Positions 31,382-39,109 of a DNA stretch of 64,000 nucleotides are shown in pieces; position 1 is the first letter of the stretch; every line of letters starts with the position of its first letter. The translations under genes were made by a program, and so were the position numbers. The stretch is from Candidatus Parabeggiatoa sp. nov. 2 (GTDB lineage Bacteria > Pseudomonadota > Gammaproteobacteria > Beggiatoales > Beggiatoaceae): assembly GCA_002085445.1 (NCBI GenBank), contig NBMI01000075.1, forward strand, positions 1 to 64,000, written 5' to 3'. The notes under the pieces are model-generated. The model did no database searches, was not told where the DNA came from, and saw only the letters and a list, made by a program, of their open reading frames with translations.

Positions 31382-31645
31382 GACTATTCGTTTCCATTGT
31401 TGTTTATAGTTTGTAGTTTGTAGTTTGTAGTAGGCGATTTATCGCCCAAAAGCTTAGTACAACGAATTACGCGGATAAACGAATTGAGGTTAAAAGATTA
31501 GAGTTTGTAGTTTGTAGACTAACTAACTTAGGCGCTAAAGCGCCTACTACAAACTCTACTAACTTAGGCGCTAAAGCGCCTACTACTAGCTAAAGCGTCT
31601 ACTACTAGCTTAGGCGCTAAAGCGCCTACTACAAACTAAAATTCA
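31382..31645. repeat. REP-like palindrome cluster
   Basis: GTAGTAGGCGATTTATCGCC (about 31428) followed by one ACAACGAATTACGCGGATAA unit (31458-31485) and four GGCGCTAAAGCGCCTACTAC palindromes (31530-31635). It marks one end of the accessory segment that splits the RND operon. An almost identical arrangement recurs at 37205-37407, at the other end. Confidence 0.85.
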
Positions 31646-32030
31646 CTACCATTCAAAAAGTTTCTGGATAGGAAGGTGAATGTCCATCACTTCGTCAATG
31701 ATTTCTGTGTCATCCATATCAAAGCTTTTATGCTGATCGGGTTGTGAATAAACATCCACAATGTCCAGCGACGGCATGACTAACCAACACGACTTAACGC
31801 CCAGTTCAAAATAGGCATCAAACTTGGCTAGAAGGCTATCAATGCTTTGTGAAGGCGAGATGATTTCAATGACTAACAAAGGCATCTCTGGCATTTTTAC
31901 CATATCACGCCTTTTACGTTTAACCGTGTTGGGATAAGCACAAATATCTCGTTTTGGTAATCTGATTCGATTTCTAGTAACTCGCTCATGTTTTGCCCTA
32001 TTAAATACTGAAGCAGGAATAAACACTCCG
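31646..32030 (-). pseudogene. Truncated, internally deleted Uma2-family nuclease copy
   Basis: Near-identical duplicate of the C-terminal part of the gene at 32441-33586. It keeps the Uma2 core (EMPLLVIEIISPSQSIDSLL, then FDAYFELGVKSCWLV) but lacks about 180 bp coding for the segment between DYQ and DICAYP. The deletion joins two frames, so translation from the original ATG (31985-31987) is out of phase. Homology stops at 32030 exactly where a REP-like GTAGTAGGCGATTTATCGCC repeat begins. Uma2 proteins belong to the PD-(D/E)xK nuclease superfamily and their role is unclear. Confidence 0.8.
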
Positions 32031-32440
32031 TTTGTAGTAGGCGATTTATCGCCCAAAACCGTTAAAAGATTGTTTAGAGTTTAGAGTTTGTAGTTTGTAG
32101 TTTGTAGTAGGCGATTTATCGCCCAAAACCGTTAAAAGATTGTTTAGAGTTTAGAGTTTGTAGTTTGTAGTAGGCGATTTATCGCCCAAAACCGTTAAAA
32201 GATTGTTTAGAGTTTAGAGTTTATAGTAGGCGACAAACTAAGGCGCTAAAGCGCCTACTACAAACTCAGGCGCTAAAGCGCCTACTACAAACTTAGGCGC
32301 TAAAGCGCTTACTACAAACTTAGGCGCTAAAGCGCTTACTACAAACTTAGGCGCTAAAGCGCCTACTACAAACTTAGGCGCTAAAGCGCCTACTACAAAC
32401 TATAGCTTATTAAAAAGGTTTTCGATCTAGTAATATTTCA
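32031..32440. repeat. Dense REP-like array
   Basis: Three copies of GTAGTAGGCGATTTATCGCC followed by CAAAACCGTTAAAAGATTG (32031-32185) and then six or more GGCGCTAAAGCGCCTACTAC units in the opposite orientation (32230-32400). Each hairpin has GTAG at its 5' foot on one strand, the hallmark of REPs processed by RAYT transposases. Confidence 0.9.
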
Positions 32441-33586
32441 CTACCATTCAAAAAGTTTCTGGATAGGAAGGTGAATGTCCATCACATCGTCAATGATTTC
32501 AGTGTCATCCATATCAAAGCTTTTATGCAGATCGGGTTGTGAATAAACATCCACAATGTCCAGCGACGGCATGACTAACCAACACGACTTAACGCCCAGT
32601 TCAAAATAGGCATCAAACTTAGCTAGAAGGCTATCAATGCTTTGTGAAGGCGAGATGATTTCAATGGCTAACAAAGGCATCTCTGGCATTTTTACCAGAT
32701 CACGCCTTTTACGTTTAACCGTGTTGGGATAAGCACAAATATCTGGTTTAAGCTCATCTTTAGCCTTCAATCCAAATGAGCTTAAGTCGATTTTGCTGGC
32801 ATCTAAACTCAATTCAATGATGACGGTAAACCTCTCATCACGGGAAAGTTGGCTGGCTATTCTAGTCTGCATAATACCATGATTTAATGATCCCATCTCA
32901 AGGCTCTCGGTTTGGTAATCGGATTCGATTTCTAATAACTCGCTCATGTTTTGTCCTATTAAGTACTGAAGCAAGAATAAACACTCCGTACAATCCCAAC
33001 CACGTCCATAATCACGAAGCGGGTATTGAATCCACAACTCTTGTAACCACTCTCTTCCATAGCGTTCCAAGTACCAATGCACGCTACTGTGTGACCAGTC
33101 GTAAGGTGATTGGGCATGATTATGTTTAACGGGATTATAATGGATATAATTCAATGTTGTGTAATAGTGTCCTTCGGATCGAATAGCACGATCGGTATAA
33201 CGATACCAAACTTTATGACCTCTGCAATTGTCCTCAAGATTCCACTGGCAAGCCGTTGAACCATGAACGGAATGAAACAACTTACCCAACACACTAAAAT
33301 TTGCCACAGACACCAAAAGATGATAATGATTAGGCAACACAACCCAAGCACGTATTTCTAATCCGTTACCTTCAGCAGATTTCAAGAGTAAATCCAAAAC
33401 TTGCTGCCGCCGTGCCTCCGAAAACATACGATGTTTATGTTCATAGCAAGTAGCACTCAAAAGATACAAACACTGATCACGAAAAGGATGTGTTGGCTCA
33501 TGAGGAAGTTGTCCGCAAGCCAAACGCTGCCTAACCAACTCAACCTGTTGCTCTCGGTTTAATTTTCTATATTCGTACATAGCCAC
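32441..33586 (-). CDS. REP-associated tyrosine transposase (RAYT) fused to Uma2-family nuclease domain
   Basis: 381 residues. Residues 1-~200 are a Y1/IS200-like transposase of the RAYT type: the HUH-like pair H87-Y88-H89 in LPNHYHLLV and the tyrosine region YYTTLNYIHYNPVKH. Residues about 214-381 are a Uma2 (DUF820) domain with DICAYPNT and MPLLAIEIISPSQS. An internal ATG at 32945-32947 begins the Uma2 part and has AGGA 6 nt upstream, so Uma2 may also be made alone. RAYTs process REP hairpins, and this gene is bordered on both sides by REP-like arrays. The fusion could also be a chance in-frame junction. Confidence 0.85.
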   Translation of the reverse strand: MAMYEYRKLNREQQVELVRQRLACGQLPHEPTHPFRDQCLYLLSATCYEHKHRMFSEARRQQVLDLLLKSAEGNGLEIRAWVVLPNHYHLLVSVANFSVLGKLFHSVHGSTACQWNLEDNCRGHKVWYRYTDRAIRSEGHYYTTLNYIHYNPVKHNHAQSPYDWSHSSVHWYLERYGREWLQELWIQYPLRDYGRGWDCTECLFLLQYLIGQNMSELLEIESDYQTESLEMGSLNHGIMQTRIASQLSRDERFTVIIELSLDASKIDLSSFGLKAKDELKPDICAYPNTVKRKRRDLVKMPEMPLLAIEIISPSQSIDSLLAKFDAYFELGVKSCWLVMPSLDIVDVYSQPDLHKSFDMDDTEIIDDVMDIHLPIQKLFEW

Positions 33587-34390
33587 CTCGAATTTTTTAT
33601 TTTCGGCTATTTATCGCCTAAAAGTCAATAAGTTTTAGAGTTTGTAGTGTTTGTAGTAGGCGATTTATCGCCTAAAAGTTTAGAGTTTATAGTTTGTAGT
33701 GTTTGTAGTAGGCGATTTATCGCCTTAGAGCGTGTTTTAAAACTCAACTTAACTCATTGTTTTATAAGCAAGACACTATTTTATAAGTGATTTATTATTG
33801 GAGTTTTAGAACATGCTCTTAGGCGCTAAACAACTCCTACTAACTTAGTAGGCGCTAAAGCGTCTACTACAAACTTAGGCGCTAAAGCGCCTACTACAAA
33901 CGCACGCAAAAATGCGCTACTACAAACTAAGAAAACGTTCTTGAATTCTGGGAGCCTCATTTTAGGTATAAATTTTGCTTATTTAGTTAAGTGATTGATT
34001 ATAAAATCATAATGTGATGTCCATTTTTGAACAAGAGTGTAAGGAGTCCGTATTAGTAGGAAAATAAAAAAGTGACGCTTGGAAGTTTTCCTAGCATGAT
34101 TGGATAGTTTTCATGCGTGTGACATAATTATAGGAAATATGGTTAATTTTTGTTAAATTATTTATATTAAAAACTTTATTGACCTAAAAATATATATACT
34201 CAACGTGGTCATAACTTGGATTTCCTAGGGCGCTGCCCCAGGCTATATTAATATCGCCCCGTTGGGGCTAGAAGGTAGTTACTTAAATTATTTTTGTTTC
34301 TCAAAAAGTCCAATTTGTTCCCTTCTTGAGTATAGACTAACACCCAATCCTGACAACTGATCACTGACAACTGAGCACTGATAACTGAAA
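33587..34390. repeat. REP-like repeats and AT-rich spacer
   Basis: GTAGTAGGCGATTTATCGCC units (33650-33725) and GGCGCTAAAGCGCCTACTAC units (33815-33925), then about 280 bp of AT-rich unique DNA, one copy of the GCCCCAGG/GCCCCGTTGGGGC block (34225-34270) and TGATCACTGACAACTGA-type heptads (34345-34390) running up to the start codon of the kinase. No Shine-Dalgarno is visible there. Confidence 0.75.
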
Positions 34391-35416
34391 ATGCCCGAAC
34401 CAACCAACCACCGCAACGCCCTACCAATAGGCCACCAACTCCAAGAATACCACCTCCAATCCATCCTGGGACACGGCGGCTTTGGCATCACTTACCTGGC
34501 CCACGACACCGCACTAGACGCGCCGGTTGCGATAAAAGAATACTTACCCAACGATCTCGCTGTGCGGGAAAGGGATTATAGCGTCCAACCCAAATCTCAG
34601 CAAGATGCCGACGAATTTGCGTGGGGCTTGGAGCGATTTATCCAAGAGGCCCGCACCTTAGCTCGTTTCAAACACCCGAACATTGTGCGCGTGCTGCGTT
34701 TTTTTCCGGCCCACAACACGGCCTACATTGTGATGGACTATGAACAAGGCCGTAGTCTTGCCCAAGCCATCAAAGAAGGTGAAACGGCCGAAGAGGCCGA
34801 ATTAATGAGCCTATTACCACCGCTACTAGACGGCCTCAAAACCGTTCATAACGCTGGCTATCTGCACCGCGACATTAAACCAGCCAATATCTATCTACGC
34901 GATAGTGATAATAGCCCAGTGCTGATAGACTTTGGTTCTGCGCGTTATGATGTTGGCAGTCGCAGCCGCAGTGTGACAACCATTGTCTCGCCCGGCTATT
35001 CACCATTTGAACAATACCAAAGTGACGGCAACCACGGCCCTTGGACGGATATTTATGCACTCGGGGCCGTACTCTATCGGACAATCGGCGGCAAAACCCC
35101 GCTGGAATCCACCAAACGCATTGATGCCATATTTATATATAACAAACCCGATCCATTAAAACCTGCGGTTGAACTCGGCCAGCGTCGCTATTCCAAACTG
35201 CTATTAGAAGCCATAGATTGGGCCCTACAAGCGCGAGAAACGGAACGCCCACAAACGGTGGCCGAATTCCAAAAAGCTATTTTCTCACATTCAACGCCAA
35301 TCTCTCGCCCTTTTTCAAAGAAGACAACACCTTTATCACCCCAATCACGGCCCCAATCACGGCCCCAAGCACGGCCCCAAACACAATCACGGCCCCAAAC
35401 GCCATCACGGCCCTAA
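34391..35416 (+). CDS. Ser/Thr protein kinase, N-terminal part of an interrupted kinase-FGE gene
   Basis: 341 residues ending at a TAA (35414-35416). Kinase motifs are intact: GHGGFGITY, VAIKEYLPND, HRDIKPAN and DFGSAR. The N-terminus (NHRNALPIGHQLQEY) matches the kinases at 1-1718 and 3984-5990. After residue 290 the protein becomes a Ser-Arg-Pro-Gln repeat made by a 12-bp unit (TCACGGCCCCAA). The stop lies inside this repeat where the sister units read CAA, and the same frame is open from 35417 to 36343. One nonsense change has therefore split a 650-residue kinase-linker-TM-FGE protein. Truncated, it would be a soluble kinase. Confidence 0.9.
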   Translation: MPEPTNHRNALPIGHQLQEYHLQSILGHGGFGITYLAHDTALDAPVAIKEYLPNDLAVRERDYSVQPKSQQDADEFAWGLERFIQEARTLARFKHPNIVRVLRFFPAHNTAYIVMDYEQGRSLAQAIKEGETAEEAELMSLLPPLLDGLKTVHNAGYLHRDIKPANIYLRDSDNSPVLIDFGSARYDVGSRSRSVTTIVSPGYSPFEQYQSDGNHGPWTDIYALGAVLYRTIGGKTPLESTKRIDAIFIYNKPDPLKPAVELGQRRYSKLLLEAIDWALQARETERPQTVAEFQKAIFSHSTPISRPFSKKTTPLSPQSRPQSRPQARPQTQSRPQTPSRP

Positions 35417-36343
35417 TCACGGCCCCAAACGCCATCACGGCCCCAATCACGGCCCCCATCACGGCAGCAATCACGGCCCCAAACGCCAGCACGGCCCCAA
35501 CGACAGCCGCCACCACCGCCAAAGTCTTCCTTTTTCAAACGCGCCGCCGTATTTGTTTTTATAGTGATGCTAATCGCGGCAATTGGGCTAGTGGGCTATC
35601 CCCACTGGCAACAATGGACACTGGACATTATCCGTGACCGTTTACAAGACGGCACTTTAGGCCCAGAAATGGTCGTGATTCCAGCCGGGCGCTTTCAAAT
35701 GGGCGACATTCAAGGTGGCGGTTATTCCGATGAACAGCCTGTCCATTGGGTATCGGTAAAGCGCTTTGCGATGGGCAGATATGAAATCACTTTTGCAGAA
35801 TACGACAAATTTGCCGAACCCAATGACAGAGGTTGGGGGCGCGGCAATCGGCCAGTGATTAATGTCAGTTGGCACGATGCCACCGCTTATGCAGAATGGC
35901 TCAGCCAACAAACCGGCCAACACTATCGCTTGCCCACCGAGGCCGAGTGGGAATACGCCGCTCGGGCTGGTACAACAACCAAATACTGGTGGGGCAATAC
36001 GGCCTCTCACGAATATGCTAACTATGGTAAAGACGTATGTTGTAGTGGTTTAGCAAAAGGTAAAGATCGTTGGGAATATACTTCTCCAGTAGGTTCTTTC
36101 GCACCCAATCAGTTTGGTTTATATGACACAGTGGGCAACGTTTGGGAGTGGACTTGCTCGGAATATGAAGAGAACTATAACGGTAAAGAAACTCAGTGTA
36201 CTAGTCAAAAAAGCGGCAGCCTTTGGGCGCTCCGCGGCGGTGCGTGGGACAACGAGCCGTGGCTCGTGCGGGCTGCGTCCCGTTTCAGGAGCTCGCATGA
36301 CTCCCGCGGCGACAGCGTGGGGTTGCGCCTCGCCAGGCTTTAG
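35417..36343 (+). CDS. FGE/SUMF1-fold domain (C-terminal part of the kinase gene), DGR-target-like
   Basis: Same frame as the kinase, directly after the TAA. The first ~50 codons finish the Pro/Gln/Arg linker. A TM helix follows (VFIVMLIAAIGLVGY; a GTG/ATG pair at 35564-35569 is the earliest plausible restart). The rest is a formylglycine-generating-enzyme-like domain: PEMVVIPAGRFQMGD, EQPVHWVSV, PVINVSWHDATAYAEWLS, YRLPTEAEWEYAARAG and NVWEWTCSEYEE. The C-terminus WALRGGAWDNEPWLVRAAS to VGLRLARL matches the C-type-lectin-like fold of DGR variable proteins. With the kinase inside and this domain outside the membrane, it would be a receptor kinase with a diversifiable ligand-binding face (inference). 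Confidence 0.85.
   Translation, partial: SRPQTPSRPQSRPPSRQQSRPQTPARPQRQPPPPPKSSFFKRAAVFVFIVMLIAAIGLVGYPHWQQWTLDIIRDRLQDGTLGPEMVVIPAGRFQMGDIQGGGYSDEQPVHWVSVKRFAMGRYEITFAEYDKFAEPNDRGWGRGNRPVINVSWHDATAYAEWLSQQTGQHYRLPTEAEWEYAARAGTTTKYWWGNTASHEYANYGKDVCCSGLAKGKDRWEYTSPVGSFAPNQFGLYDTVGNVWEWTCSEYEENYNGKETQCTSQKSGSLWALRGGAWDNEPWLVRAASRFRSSHDSRGDSVGLRLARL
36212..36340 (+). other. Putative DGR variable region (VR)
   Basis: The last 43 codons of the FGE gene. By hand count 70 of the 100 bases 36241-36340 are G or C, far above the flanks. Half of the 24 codons from GAC (D of WDNEP) to GTG end in C, as expected when AAC codons of a template are randomised at their first two positions. The end reads GLRLAR, close to the GFRLAR typical of VRs. 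No template repeat or reverse transcriptase is in the window, so the retroelement would have to act from elsewhere. Confidence 0.6.
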
Positions 36344-36419
36344 GTTTGGCTTTTGGCGCTTTTAGTTTTTGTCGTTTTTGGATTTTGGGGGTTTGGTTTT
36401 TTTGAGGTTTTTGACTTTT
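36344..36419. other. G/T-skewed tract after the variable region
   Basis: About 80 nt in which the plus strand is almost only G and T (for example GGGGGTTTGGTTTTTTTGAGG). It lies between the FGE stop codon and a GC-rich hairpin. Strand asymmetry of this degree is not seen elsewhere in the window. Confidence 0.6.
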
Positions 36420-36454
36420 GCCCGCGCGAAGCGCGGGCCCGATTTTTTTTTTTT
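36420..36454 (+). terminator. Strong rho-independent terminator (or DGR-associated hairpin)
   Basis: GCCCGCGC (36420-36427), loop GAA, GCGCGGGC (36431-36438): a perfect 8-bp stem followed by 12 T. A second smaller stem GCCCG/CGGGC (36455-36466) with its own T run follows. Termination of the kinase-FGE transcript is the simplest reading. In the Bordetella phage DGR a hairpin downstream of the VR helps target recognition, but it lies much closer to the VR than here (about 80 nt). Confidence 0.75.
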
Positions 36455-36489
36455 GCCCGTGCGGGCCTATTTTTTTTGGGTATATCCAG

Positions 36490-36600
36490 ACAAGTACAAC
36501 GAATGACGCTTAGTACAACGAATTACGCGGATAAACGAATTGATCTGAGTACAACGAATTACGCGGATAAACGAATTTATATGACTACAACGAATTACAG
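36490..36600. repeat. ACAACGAATTACGCGGATAA repeats
   Basis: Two full units and two partial ones of the dispersed repeat that reads ACAACGAATTACGCGGATAA followed by ACGAATT. Confidence 0.8.
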
Positions 36601-36631
36601 TTCAGTGAAGCTAATCCTTGTAGTTACGATA

Positions 36632-37205
36632 AGCCAAACACCACCACGAACCAATCCGTTATTATAACGAATCGGCCTGTAGTTGCTGTTAAATGGCCCC
36701 CAAACCACTACCAATCTCAGAGAGGAAATGGCTTCCCATTCAAAATACTCAATCGGCAATCCGTTGATTTAACTGATTTGGGTTAAAATAAATAATTTTA
36801 CCAATATAATTTATTGGACAAGTTGGCATCACCCACATTTCAGGACTATCCAAAAGCCAAACACCACCACGAACCAATCCGTTATTATAACGAATCGGCC
36901 TGTAGTTGCTGTTAAATGGCCCCCAAACCACTACCAATCTCAGAGAGAAAATGGCTAATCGGCCTGTAGTTGCTGTTAAATGGCCCCCAAACCACTACCA
37001 ATTTCAGAGAGGAAATGGCTTTCAAAAGCCAAACACCACCACGAACCAATCCGTTATTATAACGAATCGGCCTGTAGTTGCTGTTAAATGGCCCCCAAAC
37101 CACTACCATCTCAGAGAGAAAATGGCTTTCAAAAGCCAAACACCACCACGAACCAATCCGTTATTATAACGAATCTGCCTGTAGTTGCTGTTAAATGGCC
37201 CCCAA
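36632..37205. repeat. Five copies of a ~105-bp tandem/dispersed repeat
   Basis: Units start at about 36632, 36850, 36957 (partial), 37027 and 37130. Each reads AAGCCAAACACCACCACGAA, then CCGTTATTATAACGAATCGG, CTGTAGTTGCTG, TAAATGGCCCCCAAACC and AGAGAGGAAATGGCTT. The first two are separated by about 105 bp of unrelated sequence (a gene remnant). Confidence 0.85.
36740..36848 (-). pseudogene. Short gene remnant inside the repeat cluster
   Basis: On the minus strand this unique segment reads about 35 residues without a stop (SPEMWVMPTCPINYIGKIIY, then FNPNQLNQRIADW). It looks like natural protein sequence caught between repeat copies. No start codon belongs to it. The family is unknown. Confidence 0.35.
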
Positions 37206-37407
37206 ACCGCCTAGTTTGTAGTTTGTAGTAGGCGATTTATCGCCCAAAAGCTTAGTACAACGAATTACGCGGATAAACGAATTGAGGTTAAAAGATTAGA
37301 GTTTGTAGTTTGTAGGTAGGCGCTAAAGCGCCTACTACTAGCTAAAACGTCTACTACTAACTTAGGCGCTAAAGCGCCTACTACAAACTTAGGCGCTAAA
37401 GCACCTA
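37205..37407. repeat. REP-like cluster at the second border of the accessory segment
   Basis: GTAGTAGGCGATTTATCGCC, then one ACAACGAATTACGCGGATAA unit and three GGCGCTAAAGCGCCTACTAC palindromes, ending at the stop codon of the adaptor gene. Order and spacing copy the cluster at 31410-31640 almost exactly, so the two are long direct repeats. Confidence 0.85.
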
Positions 37408-38688
37408 CTACAAACTGTCAAGCAATCTGATTTTCCTGCCTTCTTGCAAAAAGTGAACACCAGCCGTCGCAATTCTGTCACCGGCTTTAAGTCCTTTGAC
37501 TACCCGAATATTTTCTCCCGTCATGTCTTCCACTTTCACTTCGCGTTTTTGCACTGTCATAGAGTTCGGTTCAACTATCCACACGTATTGTTTGTCGAGT
37601 TCGTCTGCAAAGACGGCATGGACTGGCACGAGGTAGGCCGAAGTCTGGCTACTCTTGCCAAGTTTTTTTTCGGTGACTTTAACCGTTGTTGTCATACCTG
37701 GCAAAATTCTGAGGTTTTTAGGCGCTTTCATGGTGAAAACGCCGCGATACGTTTGTGTCTTGGGATCGGCCTCCGTGGCGTATTCTTTGAGTGTCAGCGG
37801 AAATTCCCGATCAGGTACTGCTTCAAAAAGCGCGACAAATTCATAAAATTCAGGTTCCTTGGCATTCACCAAGACTTGTTCTGGGACATTGATGACAATA
37901 TCCAAGTAGGAAATATCTTGAAAAATCAAGATAGGCTCTTTGGCTTTAACATTCTGAAAATTGTCCACCAATTTTTTGGCAACGACACCCTCAAAAGGCG
38001 CTCGCAGATAAGTATCATTCAACGCATCCTGCGCCTCATCCCGCTGCGCTTCCAACCCCTTGATATTGGACTTCATTGCTTCAATATCTTCATACCTAGC
38101 ACCCACTTTCCCTTTCTGAAGATTTAGCTTGGCGGCATTAAATTGCGCCTTGGCAACATCATAGGCACTCTCTTGACGGTCATACTTCGATTTGGAAATA
38201 ACCTTTCTACGCCAAAGGTCTTTGTAACGCACATATTGTCGTTTGGCCTCCTGAAAACGGGCCTTTGCGACCGACACGTCGGCCTGTAACACCCTGACAT
38301 CTTCAGGCCTGGCCCCCGCTTTCATGGCCCTCAGTTGTGCGCGTGCTTGAGCGATGGCACTATTCACCTTGGCAAGATTGGTTTTGTAATCCCTTGGATC
38401 AAGGCGTGCCAAAAGCGCATTTTTTTCAACCGCCTGTGCTTCTTTAACCGGCAACTCAATCAATGTGCCCTGTACTCGGAACGCCAACTCGGCCCGTTGG
38501 TTTGCCTGAACTTTGCCGGGCACATGGCGACTGGGTATATCCTCGGTAGAAGTCAAAAGCAGGGTTTTCACCGGCCTGATTACCTTTTTGACTGGTGCTT
38601 GCGGCTCCTTGGCTGGCTCATTACACGAAATCAGAAAAACCGTTACCAAAATAGCCCCAAAGACGGGACGGATTATTAAACGCATCAT
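37408..38688 (-). CDS. RND efflux periplasmic adaptor (membrane fusion protein), lipoprotein
   Basis: 426 residues. A lipoprotein signal peptide ends in the lipobox LISC (Cys about 22). It has the usual adaptor layout: a biotinyl-lipoyl half (FRVQGTLIELPVKEAQAVEK), a helical hairpin rich in Ala/Lys/Gln (about 100-210), the second lipoyl half (TYLRAPFEGVVAKKLVDNFQ), a beta-barrel and a membrane-proximal domain. It links the RND pump to an outer-membrane channel. AGAGG lies 9 nt before ATG 38688. It would be the first gene of an operon with the pump at 28334-31381 if the 6-kb segment between them were absent. Confidence 0.92.
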   Translation of the reverse strand: MMRLIIRPVFGAILVTVFLISCNEPAKEPQAPVKKVIRPVKTLLLTSTEDIPSRHVPGKVQANQRAELAFRVQGTLIELPVKEAQAVEKNALLARLDPRDYKTNLAKVNSAIAQARAQLRAMKAGARPEDVRVLQADVSVAKARFQEAKRQYVRYKDLWRRKVISKSKYDRQESAYDVAKAQFNAAKLNLQKGKVGARYEDIEAMKSNIKGLEAQRDEAQDALNDTYLRAPFEGVVAKKLVDNFQNVKAKEPILIFQDISYLDIVINVPEQVLVNAKEPEFYEFVALFEAVPDREFPLTLKEYATEADPKTQTYRGVFTMKAPKNLRILPGMTTTVKVTEKKLGKSSQTSAYLVPVHAVFADELDKQYVWIVEPNSMTVQKREVKVEDMTGENIRVVKGLKAGDRIATAGVHFLQEGRKIRLLDSL

Positions 38689-39109
38689 ATTGATATTCCT
38701 CTCTTATTCAGTTAACTTAAATTGAATTGGAGTCCAAAGCCTCTTGGAGTCCAAAGCTTCAGCTTTGGATTTGCGTTTCCGTCCAAAGCGTCGGCTTTGA
38801 ATATAGCCTGATTATAATTTTTTGGTTGAAAACGTATGAATTTTAAGAAGTGATATTATATCAAGATTCTTAGATTTACATTCAACCCCTTTGGGGTTGA
38901 GGCCTTATTGCCTTCCCCAGGTTCCACCTGTGGCTATTCATATTCAACCCCTACGGGGTTGTGGCCCTCATCGGCCCTTCCCCAGGTTTTCCTTAAGCTA
39001 TTCACATTCAACCCCTACGGGGTTGGGGCCCTCCTCGGCCCTTCCCCAGGTTTTCCTTAAGGCTATTCACATTTGGGGCCTGGGGTATTAAATTTGAGAG
39101 AACTTAAAA
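38689..39109. repeat. Divergent intergenic region with palindromic repeats
   Basis: GAGTCCAAAGC units (38730-38800), then three blocks of CAACCCCTACGGGGTTG with GCCCTTCCCCAGG and CTATTCA (38880-39085). The blocks end about 25 bp before the helicase start codon. Confidence 0.75.
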
